Of a DNA stretch of 64,000 nucleotides, positions 34,055 to 43,463 are shown one piece after another. The stretch lies in assembly GCF_003610995.1 (NCBI RefSeq), contig NZ_CP032543.1, positions 6,510,001-6,574,000 on the forward strand, given 5' to 3'. The position numbers were made by a program, and so were the translations under genes. The notes under the pieces are model-generated. The model ran no database searches. It had not been told where the DNA came from and saw only the letters and a list, made by a program, of their open reading frames with translations. The stretch comes from Streptomyces griseus subsp. griseus (lineage in GTDB: Bacteria > Actinomycetota > Actinomycetes > Streptomycetales > Streptomycetaceae). The first letter of the stretch is position 1; every line of letters begins with the position of its first letter.

Positions 34055-35356
34055 ATGACGAAGCCCTCGTCCGCCACGCCCGTGCCCCCGGCCGGTGGAG
34101 GCGGTGGCTGTCCCCTGGGCCACGGCACGGGAGCCGTTCCGCTCAGCGGGCCCGGCTTCCACACCGAACCCCAGGCGCTCTACCGCTCCATGCGGCGCGA
34201 CCACGGCCCCGTCGTCCCGGTCGAACTGCCCGGCGGCTTCCCCGCCTGGCTCGTGATCGGCTACCGGGAACTCCACCAGGTCACCAGCGACGGGGAGTTG
34301 TACCCCCGGGACGTCTCCCTGTGGAACCAGTGGGAGAACATCCCCGCCGACTGGCCGCTGCTGCCCATGGTGGGCACGCCCATGCCGTCCATCTACTTCA
34401 CCGCGGGGGCCGAGCACCGCCGCCACGCCGAGATGGTCGTGCCCGCCCTCGAAGCGGCCGACCCCTTCGAGATCCGGCAGCACTGCGAGCAGTTGGCCGA
34501 CCGGCTCATCGATGCCGTGTGCAGCCGTGGCACCGCCGACCTCGTCGCCGAATTCGCCGACCCGCTACCCGTCCTCGTCCTCGCCCGGCTCGTAGGCTTC
34601 CCCGACGAGGAGGGTGCCGGCATCGCCCAGGTGCTCAAGGACCTGGCCGACGGCGGGCCCGGCGCGCAGAAGGCCCACCTGCGCTTCGGCGAGCACATGC
34701 ACCGGCTCGTCGCGGCCAAGCGGGCGAACCCCGGGGACGACGTGACCTCGCGGATGCTCGCCCACCCCGAGCAGTTCACCGACGAGGAGTACGCCCTCGA
34801 CCTCATGGCCGTCACGGCCGCCGGGCACCTGCCCACCGCCGACTGGATCAGCAACTCGACCCGGCTGATGCTCACCGAGGACCAGTTCGCCGACGCGCTC
34901 TCCGGCGGCCGGCACAGCGTCGCCGAGGCCATGAACGAGGTGCTCTGGGAGGACGCCCCGACCCAGATCCTGGCCGGGCGGTGGGCCTCGCAGGACGCCC
35001 GGCTCGGCGGACAGAACATCGTCCGTGGCGACATGCTGCTCCTGGGCCTCGGCGCCGCCAACGGCGACCCCCACATCCGGCAGCAGGTCACGGACCTGGT
35101 CGTCCGCTCCGGGCGGGGCGGCAACAACGCCCACATGGCGTTCAGCCACGGCGAGTACCGCTGCCCCTTCCCCGCGCAGGAGATCGCCGAGATCATCGCC
35201 CGTACCGGCATCGAGGTCCTCCTGGACCGGCTCCCTGACCTCGAACTGGCCGTCCCAGCCGAGGATTTGGTGCGCAGGCCCTCCGCCTTCCTGCGCGGGA
35301 TGACCGCGCTCCCCGTCCGCTTCACCCCCGTACGCACGACAGGAGACGCGTTGTGA
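34055..35356 (+). CDS. Atypical cytochrome P450 lacking the ExxR arginine (CYP157-like)
   Basis: A 433-residue P450-fold protein. The start at 34055 has GGAG eight bases upstream. Three normally conserved sites are altered. The K-helix reads NEVLWEDAP, with Glu295 present but Trp298 where Arg is expected. The I-helix reads TAAGHLPTADW instead of an AGxET/D-T motif. The haem loop reads SHGEYRCPFPAQE, with Cys370 kept but the following Gly missing. A Gly/Cys-rich N-terminus (GGGGGCPLGHG) is typical of its group. The CYP157 family of Streptomyces is reported to lack EXXR, so this is probably functional rather than decayed. It is translationally coupled to the normal P450 that follows. Confidence 0.88.
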   Translation: MTKPSSATPVPPAGGGGGCPLGHGTGAVPLSGPGFHTEPQALYRSMRRDHGPVVPVELPGGFPAWLVIGYRELHQVTSDGELYPRDVSLWNQWENIPADWPLLPMVGTPMPSIYFTAGAEHRRHAEMVVPALEAADPFEIRQHCEQLADRLIDAVCSRGTADLVAEFADPLPVLVLARLVGFPDEEGAGIAQVLKDLADGGPGAQKAHLRFGEHMHRLVAAKRANPGDDVTSRMLAHPEQFTDEEYALDLMAVTAAGHLPTADWISNSTRLMLTEDQFADALSGGRHSVAEAMNEVLWEDAPTQILAGRWASQDARLGGQNIVRGDMLLLGLGAANGDPHIRQQVTDLVVRSGRGGNNAHMAFSHGEYRCPFPAQEIAEIIARTGIEVLLDRLPDLELAVPAEDLVRRPSAFLRGMTALPVRFTPVRTTGDAL

Positions 35357-36606
35357 ACTGCCCGCACGCCGCAGCCGCCCAGGCCGACCGGGGCGCCGGG
35401 GTCATCACCATCGACCCCATGGTCCAGGACCTCGACGGGGAGACCGTGCGGTTGCGCGACGCCGGTGTGCTCGCCCGGATCGAACTGCTCGGCGTCCCCG
35501 CCTGGACGGTCACCCGGCACGCGGAGGCCCGCCAACTCCTCGTCGATCCCCGGCTGGTGAAGGACATCGACACCTGGGGGCTCTGGCGGAGCGGAGTGGT
35601 GACACGTGACTGGCCGCTGATCGGCATGATCGACGCCGGGCGCTCCATGTTCACCGTGGACGGGGCCGAGCACCGGCGGCTGCGCACCAAGACCTCCCAG
35701 GCGCTCACCCCCCGGCGGCTCGAAGCGATCCGCCCGGCCATCGAGAAGTTCACCGAGGAGCTGCTGGACAACCTCGACGCGGCGCGCGGTGAGGACGGCG
35801 TCGTCGACCTGAAGGCGGTCTTCGCCCAGCCGCTGCCGATGAAGGTGGTCGGCATGCTGATGGGCGTCGACGAGTCCCAGCACGCGATGCTGACCCGGCA
35901 GTACAAGGCGTTCTTCTCCATGCTCACCCCGCAGGACGAACGCCTCGCGCTGCTGGCCGAGTTGGACATCTTCTACACCGATCTCGTACGCGAGAAGACC
36001 GCGCACCCGACGGACGACCTCACCAGCGCGCTGATCCTCGCCGAGGAGGGTGGCGAGCCGCTCACCGAGGAGGAGGTGGTGGGCAACCTGAAGGCGATGG
36101 TCGCCGCCGGGCACGAGACGACGATCGGGCTCATCCTCAACGCCGTACGCGCGCTGCTCTCGCACCCGGACCAGCTGGCGGCGGTGCTGGCCGGCGAGGT
36201 CGGCTGGGACGCGGTGATCGAGGAGACCCTGCGCTGGGACACCCCCATCACCCACCTCCTGATGCGGTTCGCCACCGAGGACATCACCATCGGCGATACC
36301 GTGATCAAGGAGGGCGAGGGGGTCGTCATCTCCTACCGCACCATCGGCCGCGACATCGAACAGCACGGTGCCGACGCCGACGCCTTCGACGTCACCCGTG
36401 CCACCCGCAACCGCCACATGACCTTCGGCCACGGCCCGCACATCTGCCCCGGCGCCGCCCTCTCCCGCGTCGAGGCGGCCGTGGCCCTCCCCGCGCTCTT
36501 CGCCCGCTTCCCCGGACTGCGGCTCGCGATCCCGGACGCGGAGATCACCAAGCTGCCGGTGATGACGCAGAACGACATGGCCGCCTTCCCGGTGCTGCTG
36601 GGCTGA
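35353..36606 (+). CDS. Cytochrome P450 (CYP154-like)
   Basis: A 417-residue P450 with all canonical motifs: I-helix VAAGHETTIGLIL, K-helix EETLRW, and haem loop FGHGPHICPGAALSR with the thiolate Cys. AGGAG precedes the GTG, which overlaps the previous stop (GTGA). Pairs of CYP157- and CYP154-type genes are known in Streptomyces, usually at the end of conservon (cvn) operons. Here no cvn kinase, roadblock, DUF742 or GTPase gene precedes them. No ferredoxin is adjacent, so redox partners must be elsewhere. The substrate is unknown. Confidence 0.93.
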   Translation: MNCPHAAAAQADRGAGVITIDPMVQDLDGETVRLRDAGVLARIELLGVPAWTVTRHAEARQLLVDPRLVKDIDTWGLWRSGVVTRDWPLIGMIDAGRSMFTVDGAEHRRLRTKTSQALTPRRLEAIRPAIEKFTEELLDNLDAARGEDGVVDLKAVFAQPLPMKVVGMLMGVDESQHAMLTRQYKAFFSMLTPQDERLALLAELDIFYTDLVREKTAHPTDDLTSALILAEEGGEPLTEEEVVGNLKAMVAAGHETTIGLILNAVRALLSHPDQLAAVLAGEVGWDAVIEETLRWDTPITHLLMRFATEDITIGDTVIKEGEGVVISYRTIGRDIEQHGADADAFDVTRATRNRHMTFGHGPHICPGAALSRVEAAVALPALFARFPGLRLAIPDAEITKLPVMTQNDMAAFPVLLG

Positions 36607-37141
36607 GGCCCGGCAGCCGCGCCGCCCCGTATGCCGTCCCGGGCGGGCTTCCTCGCCCTGGCCCGCACCGCTCCACCACGGCCGCGCTCCTGGCCGACGC
36701 CGCACGCGGTCGCCCCATGGAGGTGACCGTCCTGCCCGTGGGCGCGGTGCCGGACCGGTACCGGGAGCGGGGCGACGGGCACCCCGCCGGGTCGGCCGGG
36801 GCCGGGGCCGGCATGGCGTGGTTCAGCGACGTGTACGCCGCCGATCCCGGCGCGGCTCTGGGCAGGGTGCTCCGGGCGGCGGTGCCCGCAGGGCTCGTCC
36901 GTGAGGGGGGCCGGGCGTTCCTGCGAACCGGTCCCGCCACTTCCGCCGGAAAGCGACCCGGCGCACCTCCCGAGCACGCCTCACCAGTGAGCTGCATCAC
37001 GCAGAGTGAAATTCTTGGCATACATTCCGCCGAACCGGGGAGGGGCTCCGACCGCTGGTGTGGCCGTACCCCGGTCCACCGCGCAGGACGCCCTCGGCCG
37101 AACCGGCGAGGGCATTTCGGGTACGGAAGGCTAAAAACGAC
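36607..37141 (+). other. Intergenic region with a possible orphan coding fragment
   Basis: The 535 bases between the P450 pair and betB contain no complete gene. One frame (about 36606-36960, with an ATG at 36717) keeps strong third-position GC and reads TTAALLADAARGRPMEVTVL, then GRVLRAAVPAGLVREGG. It has no start with a ribosome-binding site and no stop before betB. It may be a fragment of a lost gene; I do not recognise it. The last ~160 bases are AT-richer and probably hold the betB promoter. GGAAGG lies about 15 bases before the betB ATG. Confidence 0.4.
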
Positions 37142-38644
37142 ATGTCGGCGCTCAGCACCATCCACATCGACGGCACCTGGCGGGCCGCCGGATCAGGCGC
37201 GACGCGCGAGATCCTCGACCCCGCCGACGCCACCGTCCTGGCCGTCGTCGCCGAGGGCGGCATCGAGGACACCGATGCGGCGATCGCGGCGGCGCGGCGC
37301 GCCTTCGACGACGGCCCCTGGCCGCACAAGCCCGTCGCCGAGCGGGCCGGGCTGCTGCGCCGGGTCGCCGAGCTGCTCCAGCGGGACCGCGAGGAGATCG
37401 CGATCACCGAGAGCCGCGACACCGGCAAGACCCTCGAAGAGGGCCGGGTCGACGTCGACGACGTGACCAACGCCTTCCGCTACTTCGCCGACCTCGTGAT
37501 GAACGAGAGCGGCGGCCGGGTCGTCGACGCGGGCGACCCCGACGTCCACAGCATCGTCGTGCACGAGCCCGTCGGCGTCTGCGCCCTGATCGCCCCCTGG
37601 AACTACCCTCTCCTCCAGGCCAGTTGGAAGATCGCCCCGGCCCTCGCCGCCGGCAACACCTTCGTGCTCAAGCCCAGCGAGGTCACCCCGCTCTCCACCG
37701 TCCACCTGATCAAGCTCCTCGCCGAGGCCGGGCTGCCCGACGGCGCCGCCAACCTCGTCACGGGCGCGGGTGACCCGGTGGGCGCCCGGCTCTCCGAGCA
37801 CCCCGACGTCGACCTGGTCTCCTTCACCGGCGGCCTCGCCAGCGGTACGAAGGTGGCCCAGGCAGCCGCGCCGACGGTGAAGAAGGTCGCCCTGGAGCTC
37901 GGCGGGAAGAACCCCAACGTGGTCTTCGCCGACGCCTGCGCCACCGAGGAGGGCTTCGACACGGCCGTCGACCAGGCCCTGAACGCCGCCTTCTTCCACA
38001 GCGGCCAGGTCTGCTCCGCCGGCGCCCGTCTGATCATCCAGGACACCGTCAGCGAGCGCTTCGTCACCGAGCTGGCCCGCCGCGCCGACGCCATCCGCCT
38101 CGGCCGGGGCACCCTCGACGGCGTGGAGTGCGGCCCGCTCGTCTCCGCCCAGCAGCTCGCCAAGGTCGAGGCGTACGTCGCCTCCGCCCGCGAGGAGGGT
38201 GCCATCGTCCGGGCCGGCGGCGAACGCCCCGAGCCCGGCGACGTACGCCCCGAAGGCGGCTACTTCTACCGGCCGACCGTCCTCGACGGCTGCCACCGGG
38301 AGATGAAGGTGGTCCGCGAGGAGACCTTCGGCCCGATCCTCACCGTCGAGACCTTCCGTACCGAGGAAGAAGCCATCACCCTGGCCAACGACACCGACTA
38401 CGGCCTCGCCGGCGCCGTCTGGACCACGGACGCGGGCCGGGCCCGCCGGGTCGCCGGACGGCTGCGCCACGGCACCGTCTGGATCAACGACTACCACCCC
38501 TACCTCCCGCAGGCCGAGTGGGGCGGCTTCGGCAAGTCCGGTACGGGGCGCGAGCTGGGCCCGACGGGACTCGCCGAATACCGCGAGTCCAAGCACATCT
38601 ACCAGAACCTCAACCCGCGCCCCCAGCGCTGGTTCGCCGGCTGA
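37142..38644 (+). CDS. betB: Betaine-aldehyde dehydrogenase
   Basis: A 500-residue NAD(P)-dependent aldehyde dehydrogenase converting betaine aldehyde to glycine betaine. The conserved Asn region (APWNYPLLQASWKIAPALAA), FVLKPSEVTPLS, the general-base Glu in VALELGGKNPNVVF and the catalytic Cys in HSGQVCSAGARL are all present. The C-terminal HGTVWINDYHPYLPQAEWGG is typical of BetB rather than generic ALDHs. The gene order with the GMC oxidase and betaine transporter supports the assignment. Confidence 0.93.
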   Translation: MSALSTIHIDGTWRAAGSGATREILDPADATVLAVVAEGGIEDTDAAIAAARRAFDDGPWPHKPVAERAGLLRRVAELLQRDREEIAITESRDTGKTLEEGRVDVDDVTNAFRYFADLVMNESGGRVVDAGDPDVHSIVVHEPVGVCALIAPWNYPLLQASWKIAPALAAGNTFVLKPSEVTPLSTVHLIKLLAEAGLPDGAANLVTGAGDPVGARLSEHPDVDLVSFTGGLASGTKVAQAAAPTVKKVALELGGKNPNVVFADACATEEGFDTAVDQALNAAFFHSGQVCSAGARLIIQDTVSERFVTELARRADAIRLGRGTLDGVECGPLVSAQQLAKVEAYVASAREEGAIVRAGGERPEPGDVRPEGGYFYRPTVLDGCHREMKVVREETFGPILTVETFRTEEEAITLANDTDYGLAGAVWTTDAGRARRVAGRLRHGTVWINDYHPYLPQAEWGGFGKSGTGRELGPTGLAEYRESKHIYQNLNPRPQRWFAG

Positions 38645-38742
38645 CACCTGCGGGGGCCCCGGAACGACCGGACCCCGGGGCCCCGTCCGGCTGTTCGCAG
38701 CACCACGCACACGCACGAACCTTGCAGAAGGAGCAGTGACCG

Positions 38743-40356
38743 ATGCCTCCCACCCCCCGCAGCACCGCGGTCCCCGACCCCGACGGCCCCATGGCCGACT
38801 ACGTGATCGTCGGCGGCGGCACCGCCGGATCGGTCATCGCCTCCCGGCTCACCGAGGACCCGGACACCACCGTCACGGTCATCGAGGGCGGTCCCACCGA
38901 CATCGACCGCGACGACGTCCTCACCCTGCGCCGCTGGCTCGGCCTCCTCGGCGGCGACCTCGACTACGACTACCCCACCACCGAGCAGCCGCGCGGCAAC
39001 TCCCACATCCGGCACAGCCGGGCCCGGGTCCTCGGCGGCTGCTCCTCGCACAACACGCTCATCAGCTTCAAGCCGCTGCCCGGCGACTGGGACGAGTGGG
39101 CCGAGGCGGGCGCCGAGGGCTGGGGCGCCACCGCGATGGACCCGTACTTCGCCAGGCTGCGCAACAACATCGTCCCGGTCGACGAGAAGGACCGCAACGC
39201 CATCGCCCGCGACTTCGTCGACGCCGCCCAGGCGGCCGCCGGGGTCCCGCGCGTGGACAGCTTCAACAGCGCGCCCTTCCACGAGGGCGCCGGCTTCTTC
39301 GACCTCGCCTACCACCCCGAGAACAACAAGCGCTCCTCCGCCTCGGTCGCCTACCTCCACCCGCACATCGAGGCCGGTGACCGCCCCAACCTCACGATCC
39401 TGCTGGAGACCTGGGCGTACCGGCTGGAGTTCGACGGCACCCGCGCCACCGGCGTCCACGTCCGCACGAAGGACGGCGAGGAGATCCTGCTGCGCGCCGC
39501 CCGCGAGGTCATCGTCTGCGCGGGCGCCGTGGACACCCCGCGCCTGCTGCTGCACTCCGGGATCGGTCCGCGCGAGGACCTGGAGGCGCTGGGCATCGAG
39601 GTGCGCCACGACCTTCCGGGCGTCGGCGAGAACCTGCTGGACCACCCCGAGTCCGTCATCGTCTGGGAGACCGACGGGCCCATCCCGGAGAACTCCGCGA
39701 TGGACTCCGACGCGGGACTCTTCGTCCGCCGCGACCCCGGATCCCGGGGCCCGGACCTGATGTTCCACTTCTACCAGATCCCGTTCACCGACAACCCGGA
39801 GCGGCTCGGCTACGAGAAGCCCGAGCACGGGGTCTCGATGACGCCGAACATCCCCAAGCCGCGCAGCCGGGGCCGTCTCTACCTCACGAGCGCCGACCCC
39901 GAGGCCAAGCCGGCCCTGGACTTCCGCTACTTCACCGACGAGGACGACCACGACGGCCGCACCCTGGTCGACGGCATCAAGCTCGCCCGGAAGATCGCGG
40001 CCACCGAACCGCTGGCCCACTGGCTGAAGCGCGAGGTCTGCCCCGGCCCTGAGGTCACCTCGGACGAGGAGATCAGCGAGTACGCGCGCAAGGTCGCCCA
40101 CACCGTCTACCACCCGGCGGGCACCTGCAAGATGGGCGCCGCCGACGACCAGGAGGCCGTCGTCGACCCGCAGTTGCGCATCCGCGGCCTTGAGTCCATC
40201 CGGATCGCCGACGCGTCCGTCTTCCCGACCATGCCCGCAGTCAACCCGATGATCGGAGTCCTCATGGTCGGCGAGAAGTGCGCCGAACTCCTGGGCGACC
40301 AGGCGCGTGACGCCGTCCCGGTCACCGGTACCAGCACCGGAGGTGATGTCCGATGA
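38743..40356 (+). CDS. betA: GMC oxidoreductase, probable choline dehydrogenase
   Basis: A 537-residue FAD-dependent GMC-family enzyme, probably oxidising choline to betaine aldehyde. The FAD-binding [18 protein letters not shown] is near residue 15. [17 protein letters not shown] and [16 protein letters not shown] are the GMC signatures. The C-terminal catalytic pair is in [11 protein letters not shown] and [16 protein letters not shown]. It begins 98 bases after betB with GAAGGAG upstream and overlaps the ATPase gene by four bases. Related alcohol oxidases are possible, but the neighbours favour choline. Confidence 0.9.
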   Translation: MPPTPRSTAVPDPDGPMADYVIVGGGTAGSVIASRLTEDPDTTVTVIEGGPTDIDRDDVLTLRRWLGLLGGDLDYDYPTTEQPRGNSHIRHSRARVLGGCSSHNTLISFKPLPGDWDEWAEAGAEGWGATAMDPYFARLRNNIVPVDEKDRNAIARDFVDAAQAAAGVPRVDSFNSAPFHEGAGFFDLAYHPENNKRSSASVAYLHPHIEAGDRPNLTILLETWAYRLEFDGTRATGVHVRTKDGEEILLRAAREVIVCAGAVDTPRLLLHSGIGPREDLEALGIEVRHDLPGVGENLLDHPESVIVWETDGPIPENSAMDSDAGLFVRRDPGSRGPDLMFHFYQIPFTDNPERLGYEKPEHGVSMTPNIPKPRSRGRLYLTSADPEAKPALDFRYFTDEDDHDGRTLVDGIKLARKIAATEPLAHWLKREVCPGPEVTSDEEISEYARKVAHTVYHPAGTCKMGAADDQEAVVDPQLRIRGLESIRIADASVFPTMPAVNPMIGVLMVGEKCAELLGDQARDAVPVTGTSTGGDVR

Positions 40357-41477
40357 CCGCAACCAAGGCCACCGAGGCCGCAGTCGAGGCAGCCGACGAG
40401 AACGCCGTGTTCTCCGTACGCAACCTCTGGAAGGTCTTCGGCCCCAGGGCCGACCGCATCCCCGGCAGCGAGCACGCCTCCCTCCCGCCCGCCGAACTGC
40501 GCGAGGCCACCGGCTGCACCGCTGCCGTACGCGATGTCTCCTTCGACGTCCGCAAGGGTGAGGTCTTCGTCGTCATGGGCCTGTCGGGCTCCGGCAAGTC
40601 GACCCTCGTACGCTGTCTGACCCGGCTGATCGAGCCCACCAGCGGCACCCTCGCCATCGACGGCGAGGACGTCCTCGCCATGGACCGCTCCCGGCTCCGC
40701 GAACTGCGCCGCCACCGCGCCGCGATGGTCTTCCAGCACTTCGGACTGCTGCCGCACCGCACGGTGCTGGACAACGTCGCCTACGGCCTGGAGATCCAGG
40801 GCCTCAGCAAGGCCGAACGCCGCGCCAGGGCAGCCGAGTTGGTGGAGAAGGTCGGCCTGGCCGGTCTGGAGGACCGCCGCCCCTCCCAGCTCTCCGGTGG
40901 CCAGCAGCAGCGCGTCGGCCTGGCCCGCGCACTCGCCGTCGACCCCTCCGTCCTCCTCTTCGACGAGCCGTTCAGCGCGCTGGACCCGCTGATCCGCCGG
41001 GAGATGCAGGACGAGGTGGTCCGGCTGCACCGCGAGGAGGGCCGCACCATGGTCTTCATCACCCATGACCTCAGCGAGGCGCTGCGCCTGGGCACCCGGA
41101 TCGCGCTCATGCGCGACGGCGGCATCGTCCAGCTCGGCACGCCCGAGGAGATCGTGGGCTCGCCCGCCGACGACTACGTGCGCGAGTTCGTCCGCGACGT
41201 GCCGCGCGAGCAGGTCCTCACCGTCGCCACCGCGATGCGCCCCGCGCTCGCCGGGGAGAGCGAGAGCGGCCCGGCCGTGCGCCCCGACGCCACCGTGTAC
41301 GAGGCGATCGAGGCGGTCTCCCGCTCCGGCGATCCCGCCGCCCGGGTGATGGACGGCGGCCGGCTCGTCGGCGTCGTCGACCAGGCACGCCTGCTGGACG
41401 TCGTGGCCGGGACGGCGGGCCCCGGCAGGGCGACCACCCCCGGCGCTCCGGACGGCCCCCGCGAGGTGACCCTCTGA
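40353..41477 (+). CDS. proV: Glycine betaine/proline ABC transporter ATP-binding protein
   Basis: A 374-residue ATPase of the ProV/OpuAA type. Walker [10 protein letters not shown], the Q-loop in [17 protein letters not shown], signature [15 protein letters not shown], Walker [13 protein letters not shown] and switch His [11 protein letters not shown] are intact. A C-terminal ~60-residue CBS-like segment ([20 protein letters not shown]) is where related transporters sense ionic strength; only one copy is clear. It overlaps betA by ATGA and the permease by one base. Confidence 0.92.
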   Translation: MTATKATEAAVEAADENAVFSVRNLWKVFGPRADRIPGSEHASLPPAELREATGCTAAVRDVSFDVRKGEVFVVMGLSGSGKSTLVRCLTRLIEPTSGTLAIDGEDVLAMDRSRLRELRRHRAAMVFQHFGLLPHRTVLDNVAYGLEIQGLSKAERRARAAELVEKVGLAGLEDRRPSQLSGGQQQRVGLARALAVDPSVLLFDEPFSALDPLIRREMQDEVVRLHREEGRTMVFITHDLSEALRLGTRIALMRDGGIVQLGTPEEIVGSPADDYVREFVRDVPREQVLTVATAMRPALAGESESGPAVRPDATVYEAIEAVSRSGDPAARVMDGGRLVGVVDQARLLDVVAGTAGPGRATTPGAPDGPREVTL

Positions 41478-43462
41478 TGGCCACCGCCCAGGCCACCCCG
41501 GCCCGCCCCGCGCGAGCGGGCGCGCGCCGGGGACCGCTGGCCGCCCTCCGCGAACGCCCGGCCGCCGGGAAGCTGCTGCTCCTCGCGCTCGCCGCCGTGA
41601 TCCTCGTCCCCCTCGTCCAGAGCCGCTGGGGCGGCGGCATCTGGCCGGACGCGCTCACCGCCGACCTCTCGGCACCGCTCGGCGACGTCACCGACTGGAT
41701 CGTCTCCAACCGGGACAGCCACCCGCTCTTCCTGTACTTCTTCGGCCACATCAGCAACGCCGTCGTGCTCTCCGTACGCGGTGTCTACCTGGTGCTCCTG
41801 GCCCTCGGCTGGGCCGGAGTCACCGTGTTCGCCGCCGCCGTCGCCTGGCGGGTCGCGGGCATCCGGCTCGCGCTCACCGCCGCCGTGTCGTTCCTGGTCT
41901 GCGGGCTGCTCGGCATGTGGGTGCCGACCATGCAGACGCTCGCGCTGATGGTCGTGGCCGTCCTCGCCTCCGTCGTCCTCGGACTGCTCCTCGGCCTCGC
42001 CGCCGGGCTCTCCGACCGCACGTTCCGCGTGCTGCGCCCGGTGCTGGACACCATGCAGGTGCTGCCCGCCTTCGCGTATCTGCTCCCCGTGGTGCTGATC
42101 TTCGGCATCGGCGTGCCCGGGGCCGTTCTCGCCACCGTCGTCTACGCGGCTCCGCCGATGGCGCGGCTCACCGCGCTCGGCCTGCGCGGTGCGGACGGCG
42201 GAGTCATGGAGGCCGTCGCCTCGCTCGGCGCGACCGGACGGCAGCGGCTGCTCACGGCCCGGCTGCCGCTGGCCCGCAAGGAGCTGCTCCTCGGCCTCAA
42301 CCAGACCATCATGATGGCGCTCTCCATGGCCGTCATCGCCTCGGTGATCGGCGCGGGCGGCCTCGGTGACCGGGTCTACCAGGCGCTCTCCTCCGTCGAC
42401 GTGGGCGCCGCCCTCGCCGCCGGTATCCCGATCGTGCTGCTGGCCGTCGTCCTGGACCGTACGACCGAGGCCGCGGGCCGCCGCCTCGGCACCGAGCCCA
42501 CCGGCCCGGCCCTGCTGAGGGGTTGGCGCGGCTGGACCCTGGCCGCCGTGGTCACGGCCGCCGTCGCCTTCGTCGGGCGGCTCACCGACGGCCGGGTCTG
42601 GCCCGACGACACGACCGTGGCGATCGCCGGACCGGTGAACACCGCCAAGGACTGGATGGTCGACCACCTCTACACCGGCGTGCCGGTCGTCGGCGGCACC
42701 GCCGACCTGGCCTCCCACTTCACCAGCGGCGTCCTGAACCCGCTGCGCAGCGGACTCACTGGGCTGCCCTGGTGGTCGGTGCTGCTCGTCGTCGCCGCCC
42801 TCGCCTGGACCATCGGCACCTGGCGCACCGCCGCCACCGCCGTCCTCGCCATGGCCGCGATCGGCGTCCTGGGCGTCTGGGAGCCGTCGATGGACACCCT
42901 CAGCCAGGTCCTCGCCGCCGTGGCGGTCACCCTGGTCCTGGGCTTCGGCATCGCGATCGGCGCGGCGCGCAGCGAACGCCTGGAGCGGCTGCTGCGACCG
43001 GTCCTGGACGTCTTCCAGACCATGCCGCAGTTCGTCTACCTGATCCCCGTCGTCGCCCTCTTCGGCGTCGGCCGTGCCCCCGCAGCGGCCGCGGCGCTCG
43101 TCTACGCGCTGCCCGCCGTCGTCCGCATCACCACCCAGGGGCTGCGGGGCGTCGACCCGGCCGCGATGGAGTGCGCCCGCTCGCTCGGCGCCACCCCGGG
43201 CCAGCAGCTGCGCCAGGTCCAGATCCCGCTGGCCCGGCCCTCCCTGCTGCTCGCGGTCAACCAGGCGGTCGTGCTGGTCCTCGCCGTCGTCATCATCGGC
43301 GGACTCGTCGGATCGGGCGCACTCGGTTACGACGTCGTCTTCGGCCTCGCCCAGGGCGACCTGGCCACCGGGCTGGTCGCCGGAGCCGCGATCGTCTGCC
43401 TCGGCCTGATGCTCGACCGGGTCACCCAGCCCACCACCCGCCGCCAGCGACAGGAGAGCTGA
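41477..43462 (+). CDS. Glycine betaine ABC transporter permease, tandem duplicated
   Basis: A 661-residue integral-membrane protein with two complete ProW-like permease domains in one chain. The EAA loop occurs twice: EAVASLGATGRQRLLTARLP near residue 250 and ECARSLGATPGQQLRQVQIP near 570. Each copy is preceded by matching stretches, RPVLDTMQVLPAFAYLLPVV and RPVLDVFQTMPQFVYLIPVV. Similar periplasmic segments (DWIVSNRDSHPLFLYF and DWMVDHLYTGVPVVGG) precede each. The two halves probably form an internal pseudo-dimer in place of a homodimer. It starts one base inside the ATPase stop. Confidence 0.93.
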   Translation: MATAQATPARPARAGARRGPLAALRERPAAGKLLLLALAAVILVPLVQSRWGGGIWPDALTADLSAPLGDVTDWIVSNRDSHPLFLYFFGHISNAVVLSVRGVYLVLLALGWAGVTVFAAAVAWRVAGIRLALTAAVSFLVCGLLGMWVPTMQTLALMVVAVLASVVLGLLLGLAAGLSDRTFRVLRPVLDTMQVLPAFAYLLPVVLIFGIGVPGAVLATVVYAAPPMARLTALGLRGADGGVMEAVASLGATGRQRLLTARLPLARKELLLGLNQTIMMALSMAVIASVIGAGGLGDRVYQALSSVDVGAALAAGIPIVLLAVVLDRTTEAAGRRLGTEPTGPALLRGWRGWTLAAVVTAAVAFVGRLTDGRVWPDDTTVAIAGPVNTAKDWMVDHLYTGVPVVGGTADLASHFTSGVLNPLRSGLTGLPWWSVLLVVAALAWTIGTWRTAATAVLAMAAIGVLGVWEPSMDTLSQVLAAVAVTLVLGFGIAIGAARSERLERLLRPVLDVFQTMPQFVYLIPVVALFGVGRAPAAAAALVYALPAVVRITTQGLRGVDPAAMECARSLGATPGQQLRQVQIPLARPSLLLAVNQAVVLVLAVVIIGGLVGSGALGYDVVFGLAQGDLATGLVAGAAIVCLGLMLDRVTQPTTRRQRQES

Positions 43463-43463
43463 G

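Noticed and set aside
34055..36606. A complete conservon (cvn) operon around the P450 pair
   Set aside because: No kinase, roadblock, DUF742 or small GTPase gene lies before it; the upstream gene is an unrelated glycosyltransferase-like protein.
34393..36705. A 770-residue minus-strand frame opposite the two P450 genes
   Set aside because: The plus strand encodes clear P450 motifs; the reverse frame has no motif and no start signal.
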